From Roseovarius lutimaris (lineage in GTDB: Bacteria > Pseudomonadota > Alphaproteobacteria > Rhodobacterales > Rhodobacteraceae), in NCBI RefSeq assembly GCF_900115165.1, contig NZ_FOVP01000023.1, positions 1-52,326 on the forward strand: a stretch of DNA of 52,326 nt, read 5' to 3'. The notes beneath the pieces are model-generated. The model did no database searches and was not told where the DNA came from. It was given only the letters and a program-made list of their open reading frames with translations. The translations under genes and the position numbers were made by a program. Below are positions 36,236 through 44,800 of this stretch, piece by piece. How positions within the stretch are numbered: position 1 is the stretch's first letter; each line of letters begins with the position of its first letter.

Positions 36236-38530
36236 TCAGGTTCCGTTCGAGGCCATTGCCGCAGTGACCGCGGCGGCGTGCCAGGGGGCCATGGCCCAGT
36301 GACCCAGGGCATCGCCCAGAGACTGGCTGTTGTCGGTGACCGAGGCGAAGACAAAGCTGGTGAACACCCGCCCGTCGGGCAGGCGGCTGGAAACCGTCGA
36401 GGTGCGCACCAGGTTGCGTCCCTTCTCGGTGTGGGTGCCCGACTTTGCCAGCTCGGGGTGGACCCCGAGGGCACGCAGCATCTGGTTTGCGGCTGCCAGC
36501 GTGCCTTCGGCCCGCAACGGTGCCCCGAGCAATTCCCGCGCTGCCGCGCGTGTCGTGGCATCAAAGCCCAGGGCATCCAGGTCGACCGGCTCAAGCAGCG
36601 GCTGGCCGAGAACCGAAAGGCCCGGGGATGCACCATTCATCAAGGCGTCGAAATAGGTGATCATGTCGGCCGGCGCCGACTGGCGCCCGATCCCATATGC
36701 GGCATCAAAGGCCGGCGAGACCACGGTGCCGCCGCGGATATGCAACCCGTTCAGCAGCGCCTTGGTCGACTGCGGATACTGGTGAACCAGCCACTCAAAG
36801 GGCGGACTCACCGATTTCCCCAATGCCGTTTCCAGCGGAATCCAATGACCGCCGACGCAGGTCGAACCGCCATTGGGGGCCGAACACAGCCGGCTCACTT
36901 CATTCTCGGCAGCCACAAGGGCCAGCATCGCCTTGTTGGTCGAGGCCAGTCCGAACCGCGGCTTCTCGGCGGAATAGCCGCCATTGCCGCTGTCGCGCCG
37001 GACCGTCCCGGTAATGGCACCGCGGCGGTTCATGTGGACGGCGCGGATTTTGGGGCCACCCGCCCCATGTTCCACCACAACAACAGCGTGATCGATGCGA
37101 TGCCCGCAGCGTCCGGTAAAGCAGCTGCCCTTTGGCAAAAGGTGTTCGCCTTCGTGCAAAAGCTTGGCCATGCGCTGGTTCAGACTGGCCTGCGCCCGGG
37201 CATAGATGCTGGTGTCCAACACCTCGCCGCTGCTCGGCGCACCGGCCAGTTTCCAGGCGTCTCTCTGCAAAAGCCCCGGATTGATCTCGCCACCGCCGAG
37301 GGGCCGGGCCAGCGGCGTGAAGGCGCGCGCCACCGGCAGCCGCAAGGCGTCGATCCGCGCCTGTTCGCGATCCCGGGCCGCCTTCGGCAGGCCGGCATCG
37401 ATCGACGGCGGATGCTCGCAGATGTCCAACCCGCCGCACAGGCGACGCAATTCCGTCATCGCCGCCGCGATCTCGGCGGCGTTGCGGCCGTGCAACTTGA
37501 TGCAGCGCACGGTCGAAGGACCCAGATTGGCGGTCCAGCTGCGGGCGGCATTCGGGCTAATCGGGCGGCCTGCGCGTTGCAGATCAACGCTGAACCCCGC
37601 GGCGCGGGCAAAACGGCACTGCTCCAGAAGCCCCTGCGGCATCCCCCCGAAAAGCTGCTGCGCGCCAAAGAGCCCGGCCTTGGGATACCCCGCGTTCTTG
37701 ACCAACGGCATATGGTTGGCAATGAACGCTTCGCGCGTCAGATCATCGGGCAGGTGGGCATGGGCATAACGCATCCCCGCCAACATCAGCACCGGCTTCT
37801 GATACCATCGTGCGCCACCGGGCACCCCGGCCAAGGTCTCGAAGGTCGATTGCAGCGGCCCGGTCATACCCCGATCGCCCAAAAGACCCACCATCGAGGC
37901 CAGCTTGCGCACCACCCCTTTGGGATCCTGGGCCAGGATCGTGTCCTTGACGCGCCAGGCGCCCTCGATGGTTCCGACCATCTCGACCACCATCGTGCGA
38001 TCTCGCCCGGCCGGGATCGGAATGGTCAGATGCGACCGGTGCTCGCCACATTCATCGGTACCATGAGCGGGCCAGGCATCGAGGATCGTGCCATCCTCGG
38101 CACGCATGGCCACCACCTCGGAACAGCGCAGGTTGCGCTTGGCGGTCTCGATGTAGCCGTTCGACACGTGCCACGCGACCGCCGACACCGGCACCAGCGC
38201 CAGCGCCGTGCCCCGCACCAGACCGCGCCGCGTCCAGGTGCCGGGCAAAAGCGCGCCGGCCAGACGCCCCAGCGGCTTGCTCAACGCCAAGCCCAGGCGC
38301 ACCGGCGAAGGGATCGAGGGCAACGCCATCGGCGGCAAACGCACGCCCTTCGGTTTCCACCCCAGCCCGACTTTGCCGTCCCACTTGGCACGGCGGCGCA
38401 GGTAATAGGCCACCGGATCGAGCGAACGGCGTTTCAGAAAGAGCTCGAGATCGGCGTCGGCCCGCGCCATTTCCCTGGCCAGGTCGTCGATCTCCTTGCG
38501 CATCGTCTTGTTGTCTGGCTTATCAGTCAT
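36236..38530 (-). CDS. Divergent class-A penicillin-binding-protein-like protein
   Basis: A 764-aa protein. A basic N-terminal cytosolic part is followed by one membrane helix (LVRGTALALVPVSAVAWHVS, about 107-125). Residues about 190-320 resemble a worn GT51 glycosyltransferase: GPLQSTFETLAG stands where PBP1 has GGSTITQQLxKN, and REAFIANHMPLVKNAGYPKA plus GLFGAQQLFGG stand where the substrate-binding end lies, but no EDxxFxxHxG catalytic-Glu motif is found. Residues about 440-750 resemble a transpeptidase: SxxK as S530-T-N-K533, and a KSGT motif at 696-699 (LAKSGTHTEKG) in place of KTGT. It may be a peptidoglycan transpeptidase or a non-catalytic binder. It heads a pair with the membrane protein downstream, preceded by two very small genes. 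Confidence 0.7.
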   Translation of the reverse strand: MTDKPDNKTMRKEIDDLAREMARADADLELFLKRRSLDPVAYYLRRRAKWDGKVGLGWKPKGVRLPPMALPSIPSPVRLGLALSKPLGRLAGALLPGTWTRRGLVRGTALALVPVSAVAWHVSNGYIETAKRNLRCSEVVAMRAEDGTILDAWPAHGTDECGEHRSHLTIPIPAGRDRTMVVEMVGTIEGAWRVKDTILAQDPKGVVRKLASMVGLLGDRGMTGPLQSTFETLAGVPGGARWYQKPVLMLAGMRYAHAHLPDDLTREAFIANHMPLVKNAGYPKAGLFGAQQLFGGMPQGLLEQCRFARAAGFSVDLQRAGRPISPNAARSWTANLGPSTVRCIKLHGRNAAEIAAAMTELRRLCGGLDICEHPPSIDAGLPKAARDREQARIDALRLPVARAFTPLARPLGGGEINPGLLQRDAWKLAGAPSSGEVLDTSIYARAQASLNQRMAKLLHEGEHLLPKGSCFTGRCGHRIDHAVVVVEHGAGGPKIRAVHMNRRGAITGTVRRDSGNGGYSAEKPRFGLASTNKAMLALVAAENEVSRLCSAPNGGSTCVGGHWIPLETALGKSVSPPFEWLVHQYPQSTKALLNGLHIRGGTVVSPAFDAAYGIGRQSAPADMITYFDALMNGASPGLSVLGQPLLEPVDLDALGFDATTRAAARELLGAPLRAEGTLAAANQMLRALGVHPELAKSGTHTEKGRNLVRTSTVSSRLPDGRVFTSFVFASVTDNSQSLGDALGHWAMAPWHAAAVTAAMASNGT

Positions 38531-38555
38531 GTCCTTGCCCCCTTTCCAGCCAGGA

Positions 38556-38771
38556 TCAACGCCCGAGCCGTAGGATGCGGCGCAGGCGTGCGCGTTCGTT
38601 CAGCACCGAGCGCCAGTCCGAGGGCGTCTTCGTCACGATGAGCCGGAAGCGGTGGCCATCGGGGCCCAGCCCGACCAGTTGCGGGTGCCGCTTGCGCCGC
38701 GTCAGCAGCGCAACCTGGGTTGCACCGCAGGCCATGGCCTCCTTGATCAGAATCTCGTGGTGATCACGCAT
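38556..38771 (-). CDS. Small basic protein, 71 aa, unknown
   Basis: MRDHHEILIKEAMACGATQV is followed by ALLTRRKRHPQLVGLGPDGH and RFRLIVTKTPSDWRSVLNER, ending in a basic helix ARLRRILRLGR. The pattern (helix, strand with HPQLVG, strand, TPSDWRS, basic helix) resembles small DNA- or RNA-associated proteins found in phage and plasmid regions, but I cannot assign a family. It overlaps the upstream 62-aa gene by eight bases and precedes the PBP-like gene by 25 bp, so it belongs to the same operon. Confidence 0.65.
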   Translation of the reverse strand: MRDHHEILIKEAMACGATQVALLTRRKRHPQLVGLGPDGHRFRLIVTKTPSDWRSVLNERARLRRILRLGR

Positions 38772-38952
38772 CGCGCGGGCCCTCCTGCTTCGGGCCTTTC
38801 GGCTGCGGCGGGATCTGGCGGGCCAGGCGGACGGCCGGAATGAGATCGCAATAGGCGTGCAAGAGCGATTGCGAGAAATCCATCTGCGGCGATCGGGCCG
38901 CCATTTCGGACAGCTCCGAAATGGCCGGCGATTTTACGTTGAATACAAGCAT
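38764..38952 (-). CDS. Small protein, 62 aa, unknown; first gene of the PBP-like operon
   Basis: It begins MLVFNVKSPAISELSEMAAR and ends with a Pro/Lys-rich tail (IPPQPKGPKQEGPRDA). The ribosome binding site is excellent (GAGGAGG, six bases before the ATG). No family recognised. Together with the overlapping 71-aa gene it opens a four-gene minus-strand operon divergent from the defence-like operon at 39319. Confidence 0.6.
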   Translation of the reverse strand: MLVFNVKSPAISELSEMAARSPQMDFSQSLLHAYCDLIPAVRLARQIPPQPKGPKQEGPRDA

Positions 38953-39318
38953 GAATGCCTCCTCATCTATGGTTTGATGAGGTCAATCTGGCGGCGCGTC
39001 ATTCACATGCAAATTTTTGTTTTTTCGTGATTTTTCCATGGAAAGCATGTGCTGATTCTCAAGAGAGAAACTGCTCTCGGGGTTTTCTCATGGGAATCCG
39101 CGCCGTTCGCGGGAAAAGTCACAGGCGCCCGATCCGGATGTAACAAGGATGTCCGCGATGGCCTTTTTCTCGCCGACCGTCTTGAACGCGAGATCACGGC
39201 GACGGCGCCCACCCCACCGCAAGCAGTCCGTGTTGTCGTCCGGTTGCGAAATACTTCCGATGAGCCTGTTGACATACCCGAGTCATCCCGGAAAAGCTGA
39301 CGCCAAGGAGATGCGGGA
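38953..39318. other. Divergent intergenic region between two accessory operons
   Basis: About 365 bases with no supported gene. It should carry the promoters of both the PBP-like operon (minus) and the defence-like operon (plus). A perfect TTGACA is present at 39269-39274, but the -10 region 17 bases on (AAAAGC) is poor. AT-rich tracts occur at 39011-39045. AAGGAG at 39305 is the ribosome binding site of the next gene. Confidence 0.4.
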
Positions 39319-40800
39319 TTGGTTTCGATTGATGAAAAACACTTAGATTACCCCATGCACAAGCGTCCTGTAGAGGCGTTTTGGCGTAAGGTTTTCCTGA
39401 TGGCATTCGTTGCGCAATTGCAAGGTCCGGACCCTGTAAGCGTTTCTCGCGTGCGCATCAAAAGAGGCAACGCGAAACACGAGAATGATAAGTTCGCCGA
39501 CTGTAATCTTCCCCAACGGTTCCAGAACTTTTTCAACATCGCCAAAGCCGACGGCGAAACAGAACCAGAGAATGCGTTGACTGACGCCGATGCGTTGAAA
39601 GCGGGCTTTGCAGGTTTGATTGAAAAACTGAAACCCGAAAAGAACATCGAAAAGGATATCTTCAACAAAAGGGCCGTGACATGTCTACTGGGAATGCCTC
39701 TAAAAAAACATCTGCCCAGTGCCTATTACAACGAATACCAGGTTTGGAACACATACCTGAAAGGCGGCGTCGGCACAGGTTTGGATGAGGTTTTGGAAGT
39801 TCCCGCGAATTTCCTCTACCGAATTGCAGTCGCCTTTGGGTTTTGCCCGCCTCAACCTCTCACGGTTATTGGCGACAACTCTAGTGACAACTGGCTGAAG
39901 GAATTGGCCTTCAATCCCGAGAGTTTTGACCAATGGGCAAAAGAGGGCGGAGGCTCGGCGGAAAACAGTCTCGCCTGCAAGTTGTGGCAAGCCTTTGCTG
40001 GCACGCACGCAGCTGGAACGAACAGTTGGGGCGAGAGCTTTGACGACTTCTTCGACCGCTGGTGTGACCGTGTATTCAATGATGACGAGAAGCTGCGAGC
40101 TGGAGTCCAAGTACTGAATGGGCACCAATTGGTCGTGTTGAGGCAGTACAAGAAGCCGAAAGATGACAAAACCTCGGAAGAGCAGAATGCCGCTTCAAAG
40201 ACGCCCGCTAAGTCGACCAACGCGCGCGCGGAGACGAAAGAAGAGTTCTGTCTGATCAACGGCAGTACCGAGTTTTCCCTGACCATGACCGGTAACAATA
40301 ACATCAATCTCGAGGCGACCCTGCATGATAACTGGGACGAGTTGGCCTTTACCGGGTTTGAGATGGTGGCAACGTCCACTGATCTCGACGCCCTAGAGCA
40401 TGTGGACAACGATACTTTCAACACCGTCGAAGGCGGCAAAGCCATGGTTCGGCACAAGTCTGACACGACGATGCGTTGCGTTGTCGTAACTTACACGAAC
40501 AACAGCGGCATATCTGATGGTCAGGTGTTCGAGACCGACCCCTGCACAATCCTGCGCGCAACTGCGAGCGAAAATGCGGGCTACGTCATCGACTATACGG
40601 TCTCGGTACCAAACCGTCGAATCGTGGGAAAGCCTCAGACTGGCTCCAACGCGCCTCCAGACTTCCCTCTGGCTCGAATCAGAGACATCCTGAGCAAACA
40701 CGATCGCTTCACTGGTCTGAGCATCAATGCAAAAGAAGACTTGCCGAATCCCATCCCGCTCTACGAAGGGCGATACATCCATGAGGCGGAAGATAAGTGA
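39319..40800 (+). CDS. Defence-like operon gene A: unrecognised 493-aa protein
   Basis: The frame opens with TTG at 39319, eight bases after AAGGAG; ATG codons at 39355 (MHKRPVEAFWRKVF) and 39400 are alternatives. There appear to be two parts. The first (to about residue 275) is mixed helical with Trp-rich patches (NSWGESFDDFFDRWCDRVFN). It is followed by a low-complexity linker rich in Lys, Ala, Ser and Thr (about 280-305). A beta-rich C-terminal part comes after that (FSLTMTGNNNINLEATLHDN, MRCVVVTYTNNSGISDGQVF, YVIDYTVSVPNRRIVGK). No signal peptide or membrane helix is present and I recognise no family. It overlaps gene B in GTGA, so it is the first cistron of the operon. A recognition or adaptor role is possible but unproven. 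Confidence 0.75.
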   Translation: MVSIDEKHLDYPMHKRPVEAFWRKVFLMAFVAQLQGPDPVSVSRVRIKRGNAKHENDKFADCNLPQRFQNFFNIAKADGETEPENALTDADALKAGFAGLIEKLKPEKNIEKDIFNKRAVTCLLGMPLKKHLPSAYYNEYQVWNTYLKGGVGTGLDEVLEVPANFLYRIAVAFGFCPPQPLTVIGDNSSDNWLKELAFNPESFDQWAKEGGGSAENSLACKLWQAFAGTHAAGTNSWGESFDDFFDRWCDRVFNDDEKLRAGVQVLNGHQLVVLRQYKKPKDDKTSEEQNAASKTPAKSTNARAETKEEFCLINGSTEFSLTMTGNNNINLEATLHDNWDELAFTGFEMVATSTDLDALEHVDNDTFNTVEGGKAMVRHKSDTTMRCVVVTYTNNSGISDGQVFETDPCTILRATASENAGYVIDYTVSVPNRRIVGKPQTGSNAPPDFPLARIRDILSKHDRFTGLSINAKEDLPNPIPLYEGRYIHEAEDK

Positions 40801-41813
40801 CCGATCAGCGTCGACCTGACAATTGGCCCAGGCGCCCTCCTCTTTCGCCCAAGGAGCGCCAAGAGTTGCAAGATTTGATCGCGGCGGCCGAAAGCAATGA
40901 CGTCGTCGAGGTTCTGGGCAAGGACCGGGATATCCTTTCGACCCTGTTTCGCCACGAATGGCTGGCCAATGTGTGTTTCGATGGTCAATCTTGGCGCGGC
41001 ACCGATTTCACCGGGGCCGATTTGGCGGGCAGCACCTTTCACGGCGCCCGGATCAAGGGGGCGCGTTTCGATTTTGCTCTGATCGACCGCTGTCAGCTAC
41101 TGGCGGCTGAAGACTGGGCGGCACATGTTGTCGAAGAACTGGACCGGATTCCGCTGCTCCCCGATTTCGTGCCCCACCCCGAACCGGGGCGACGGATGAG
41201 CGAGCGCGCCTATGCGCCCGAACTGGTTATGTTGCCGCCCCTTCAGGACACCTCTGCACCAACCCGTTCCGATCAGGTAGAGGCGTGGCGCGACGGACGG
41301 CTGGCGGTTGCCGTCACGTGCGTGCGCCAGGATGAGTGGGAATGGTCGCAGTATGACCGGACCCGTCGCGTCCCTTTGACCAGCGGTCGCACCAATGCGT
41401 GGTGTGTCGGATCTTTGCAGCAGGCCAAGGATTATGTGAAATGGCTGTCGCTTCGCACGGGTGGGCAATATGAAGTCATGGACCGCACGCTCTATGACGA
41501 GTTGACGACGCGGGAAGCCGGACAACCGGACAAGATCACCGGCAAGCGTGACAGCCCCGCCGCCTATGACGACCCGCTACATGGCAAAAGCTCCAGGGCT
41601 TCGCAAACGGGGTTGATCGATCTGGTGGGCAATCTGCGGCAAATCGCAAGACGGCCGAAGGCGGCCTGGCAACTTGTCGGCGGATCACACAAATACCCAC
41701 CAGGGCGATGTACGCGCAACAGCCACTGGACGGTGCAGGAACAGGACCGGGGAACGGATTGGGGGTTGCGTGTTGTGCGCGTTTTTTCACCTCAAGAACA
41801 GGGCTTCAGTTGA
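40797..41813 (+). CDS. Defence-like operon gene B: pentapeptide-repeat plus FGE/sulfatase-modifying-factor-like protein
   Basis: A 338-aa product from a GTG that overlaps the gene A stop. Residues about 60-97 form pentapeptide-like repeats (FDGQSWRGTDFTGADLAGST, FHGARIKGARFDFA). Residues about 200-330 match the formylglycine-generating-enzyme fold: AWCVGSLQQAKDYVKWLSLR with TGGQYEVMDRTLYDEL, GLIDLVGNLRQIARR (usual GLYDMVGNVWEW), LVGGSHKYPPGRCTRNSHW (usual RGGSFxCxxxxCRxxxR) and GTDWGLRVVRVF (usual DxGFRVVR). Of the two copper-binding cysteines of active FGE, only Cys305 is kept; the first position is Tyr300. It is therefore probably a non-enzymatic binding module, as seen for FGE-like domains in NTPase conflict systems. 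It ends directly at the gene C start. Confidence 0.85.
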   Translation: MTDQRRPDNWPRRPPLSPKERQELQDLIAAAESNDVVEVLGKDRDILSTLFRHEWLANVCFDGQSWRGTDFTGADLAGSTFHGARIKGARFDFALIDRCQLLAAEDWAAHVVEELDRIPLLPDFVPHPEPGRRMSERAYAPELVMLPPLQDTSAPTRSDQVEAWRDGRLAVAVTCVRQDEWEWSQYDRTRRVPLTSGRTNAWCVGSLQQAKDYVKWLSLRTGGQYEVMDRTLYDELTTREAGQPDKITGKRDSPAAYDDPLHGKSSRASQTGLIDLVGNLRQIARRPKAAWQLVGGSHKYPPGRCTRNSHWTVQEQDRGTDWGLRVVRVFSPQEQGFS

Positions 41814-44800
41814 ATGGCAATTGACGTGCAACCGCATCCGGATTGGCTGAACCTGGAAACCGAGGTCGCAGAACCTTTTGGCTGGTCCCATCTGTCGGCT
41901 CCGCCCGGCCAAGGGAAAAGCACGTTCTGCCGGTGGCTTGCCAGCCGGACGGCCGGAAACCGCGCTATTCTGCTCCTTGATTTTGCGCAGACGTCCGAGA
42001 ATACCCCGGGTACGATCTTTCAAACCGTTCTTCAGCGCGCCTTGACAGAACATGGCATCGAAGTTGCAGAAGCGGAACGGCTTTTTGAGCAGGAAAGGAT
42101 CGGCGACCAGGTCACGATGGCCTGGGTCTGCCTGGAGGCAGCTGCGCACACCCTTGCCGCACAGGGCACGCGTCCGCTGGTCTTGCTCGACGGGATCGAC
42201 ACGTTGTTGGTCACATCCGAAGCTCGCCTGCCACTGCTCGACAGGCTCAAGGCTCATTCTCAGGGGGCAGCACCTGCATTTGACATTCTGACAACATCCA
42301 TCTTGTCGCTTCGAAGCCTGAAGGAACGCTTTTTGGTTTCTGGGCTCAGTCAAGCGGTTGAGCACCGGTTTCGCCTTCTGGACAAAAACGATGTCGCGTT
42401 CGTGCAAGATGCCTTGGGCGGAGCCACCTTCAAGAAAAAGGTCTGCCGGAAACTGATCAAGGATGCCAGTGGCAATATCGCCGTTATTCGCATGGCGCTG
42501 GACCGGTTCTCGACCATGGGAACAGACCAGGACTACGATGATTTGAAACAGGATCTGTTCCTGGATTTATCGGATGACCCGGAGTTCGAAAACACCATTC
42601 TCGGCGAAATCAAAAGGACACCACATACGGCAGACCAGGCCGTGCATGTGCGCGATCTGGTCCAGATTCTGCAAGAGTTGAAGCGGGACAGAGGGAAACG
42701 CAAAGCACCTTTACCGCCGAAAAAGGCCTTCCTTGCTGAAGACCACGGCTGGACCAGCACTCCTGAAACGTCACCTGGCCGGTTGTCGGCTTTTTTCTAC
42801 CAGGCAACCGACCTGAATGCTCTGGAAGCCAAAGCCGCCGATCTGGACGAGTTGGCAAGAAAACTGGAACGTGAAGAAGCCGAGGACGCGAAAAGCAGTG
42901 ATCCTACGCGCCAAAGGCTGCGCAAGGCCATTCATAGGGAATTCTGCCAGAGCGAGGCAGGCGTTGCGTTGAACGCGACTTTGGATCGAAAGAACGAACG
43001 CTGCGTGGTTCGTGACCGCCACTACATTTTCCACCTCGAGCGCGAGAAACCAATGGAGGATATGGCGCACGAGGTTGCCAAGGAAAAGTTCATGATCAAG
43101 GTGTTCCCCAACCTTCCAAAGGGCTCCGGTGATCTTCTTGAAGTGGAGCTGTTCCTGCTTCGGCAACTGTCCGATCAGAAACAACCCGGGTTGCCTCGAT
43201 TTGATACCGGGGGACGCCTCGACATGATCGACCTCGGAGAGGAAGAGGTCGGGTTCATCTTGATGCGCGTCAACGGCACGGCATTGACGGATGATGACAT
43301 CCTGCCGCCGCAAAAGCTCGCCGCCGCTTTCCAAAGCGAAGCGGAAAACGCACCGATAATGAAGTTGATCGATGAGCTTTTGCCCCTAGCTCAGGCACTC
43401 GACAAACTGCACACTCTCGGGATCTTTCACCGCCGGCTTATCCTGTCCAATATCCTGAAGGACGACGCAGTTGACGATGCCACCGGCACAAGGATGCAAA
43501 AGTTCCTTCTGACCGGTTTCGAGTTCGCCCAGTACATCCATTCGTTCGGTGATGTCACCTTGCCGTTGGATGAACATTTGGCAGAGGGAATGTCCGAGGT
43601 AATGCGCGCGCGCCTTGACCGCGTTTGCAGCCCGCCGGAATTTTGGTCGAATGCCGAGACCGACCCGGCGGTTCCAAACACTGTTCCGCTGGCGATGTCC
43701 GATGTGTTTGGCCTGGCGATGGTCTTCAGCCTGATGTCGCACGGTCGCCCGAACGACAACAACCTTGCAAGACTGCTCGATGCAACGAAGCCCGAAGAGC
43801 AACTGCATGAGTTCGAGGCACTGCTGGAACAGTATCGCCAGGATATCTCGGAGAATGACGCATTGCCCTTCGATTTGCGATCAATCCTGATCGAGGGCCT
43901 GGCGAGCGACGCCAGAAAACGACCGTCGTCGCGAAGATTTGCGCGCGTATTGAGCGACCTTCAGGCCGCACTGCAAGCGCAAGCACGCATCGACGAAAAG
44001 AAAGAGTTTCTGATCACGTTCCACGAGGCGGACACGGCGCGCGAACTTCAAAAATCCCACCTGATCCCTTCGGTATCGGACCCTAATTCCGGGGATGCAA
44101 AGGACTGGGCCCGTGACCTGGTCACAACCCATTTCAGCTCGGCAACCCATATCGTATTTGACGCTGACGGCTACAGCCGCTTTGTCCACGAAAGGCACCA
44201 GACAGGCAAAGAAAAGGACGCAAACATCGTGGTGCTGGGCAAATCGCTTGCGGCCTTCTGCACCTTTTTCCGGGACAAGCCGCGCGGCCGCGAGCCCGCC
44301 ACCTTCGACTGGGCCCTTTCCGTGCGTCGTTTTGTGCGTCGCAGCGCCTTTGGCGAGGTATTGTTGGCCCGAAACAACGTGCGCTTTCCGAACACCCGGG
44401 TCAAGATTCTGGGCGAAAGCGAAGAGGAATTCAAAGACCTGAAAAGCCGTCGGAGCGCTGGTTCTTTCAAGCCATGGACGCCCATGGTGCAGGCTGCAAA
44501 CCGACAGTCGGATGTCATCAATGAACGTTCCAAAGCCCATGCGTCCTGGACATTCGCCAACACAGTTCAAGCCACGATCGAAGAACTCAGCTTTCCCGTC
44601 GAGGTCATATCCCGCGACCACGGCGAAGTTACCTTGGATCTCAATGCAACCCAATTTTCTCGTGAACGGGAGAATGATCGATACCTGAACTTGGTTTTTC
44701 GCGATTCTGGGGCACCCTCGCAGCAGGCGTTTTTCTCGAGAACGATCGAAACCTGGCTCGAAGGCGACGGCGACACTTCCGGCCAAGCCTATTTCATCCC

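Noticed and set aside
34700..39000. Prophage
   Set aside because: No integrase, terminase, portal, capsid or tail genes; only two small genes have a vaguely phage-like look.
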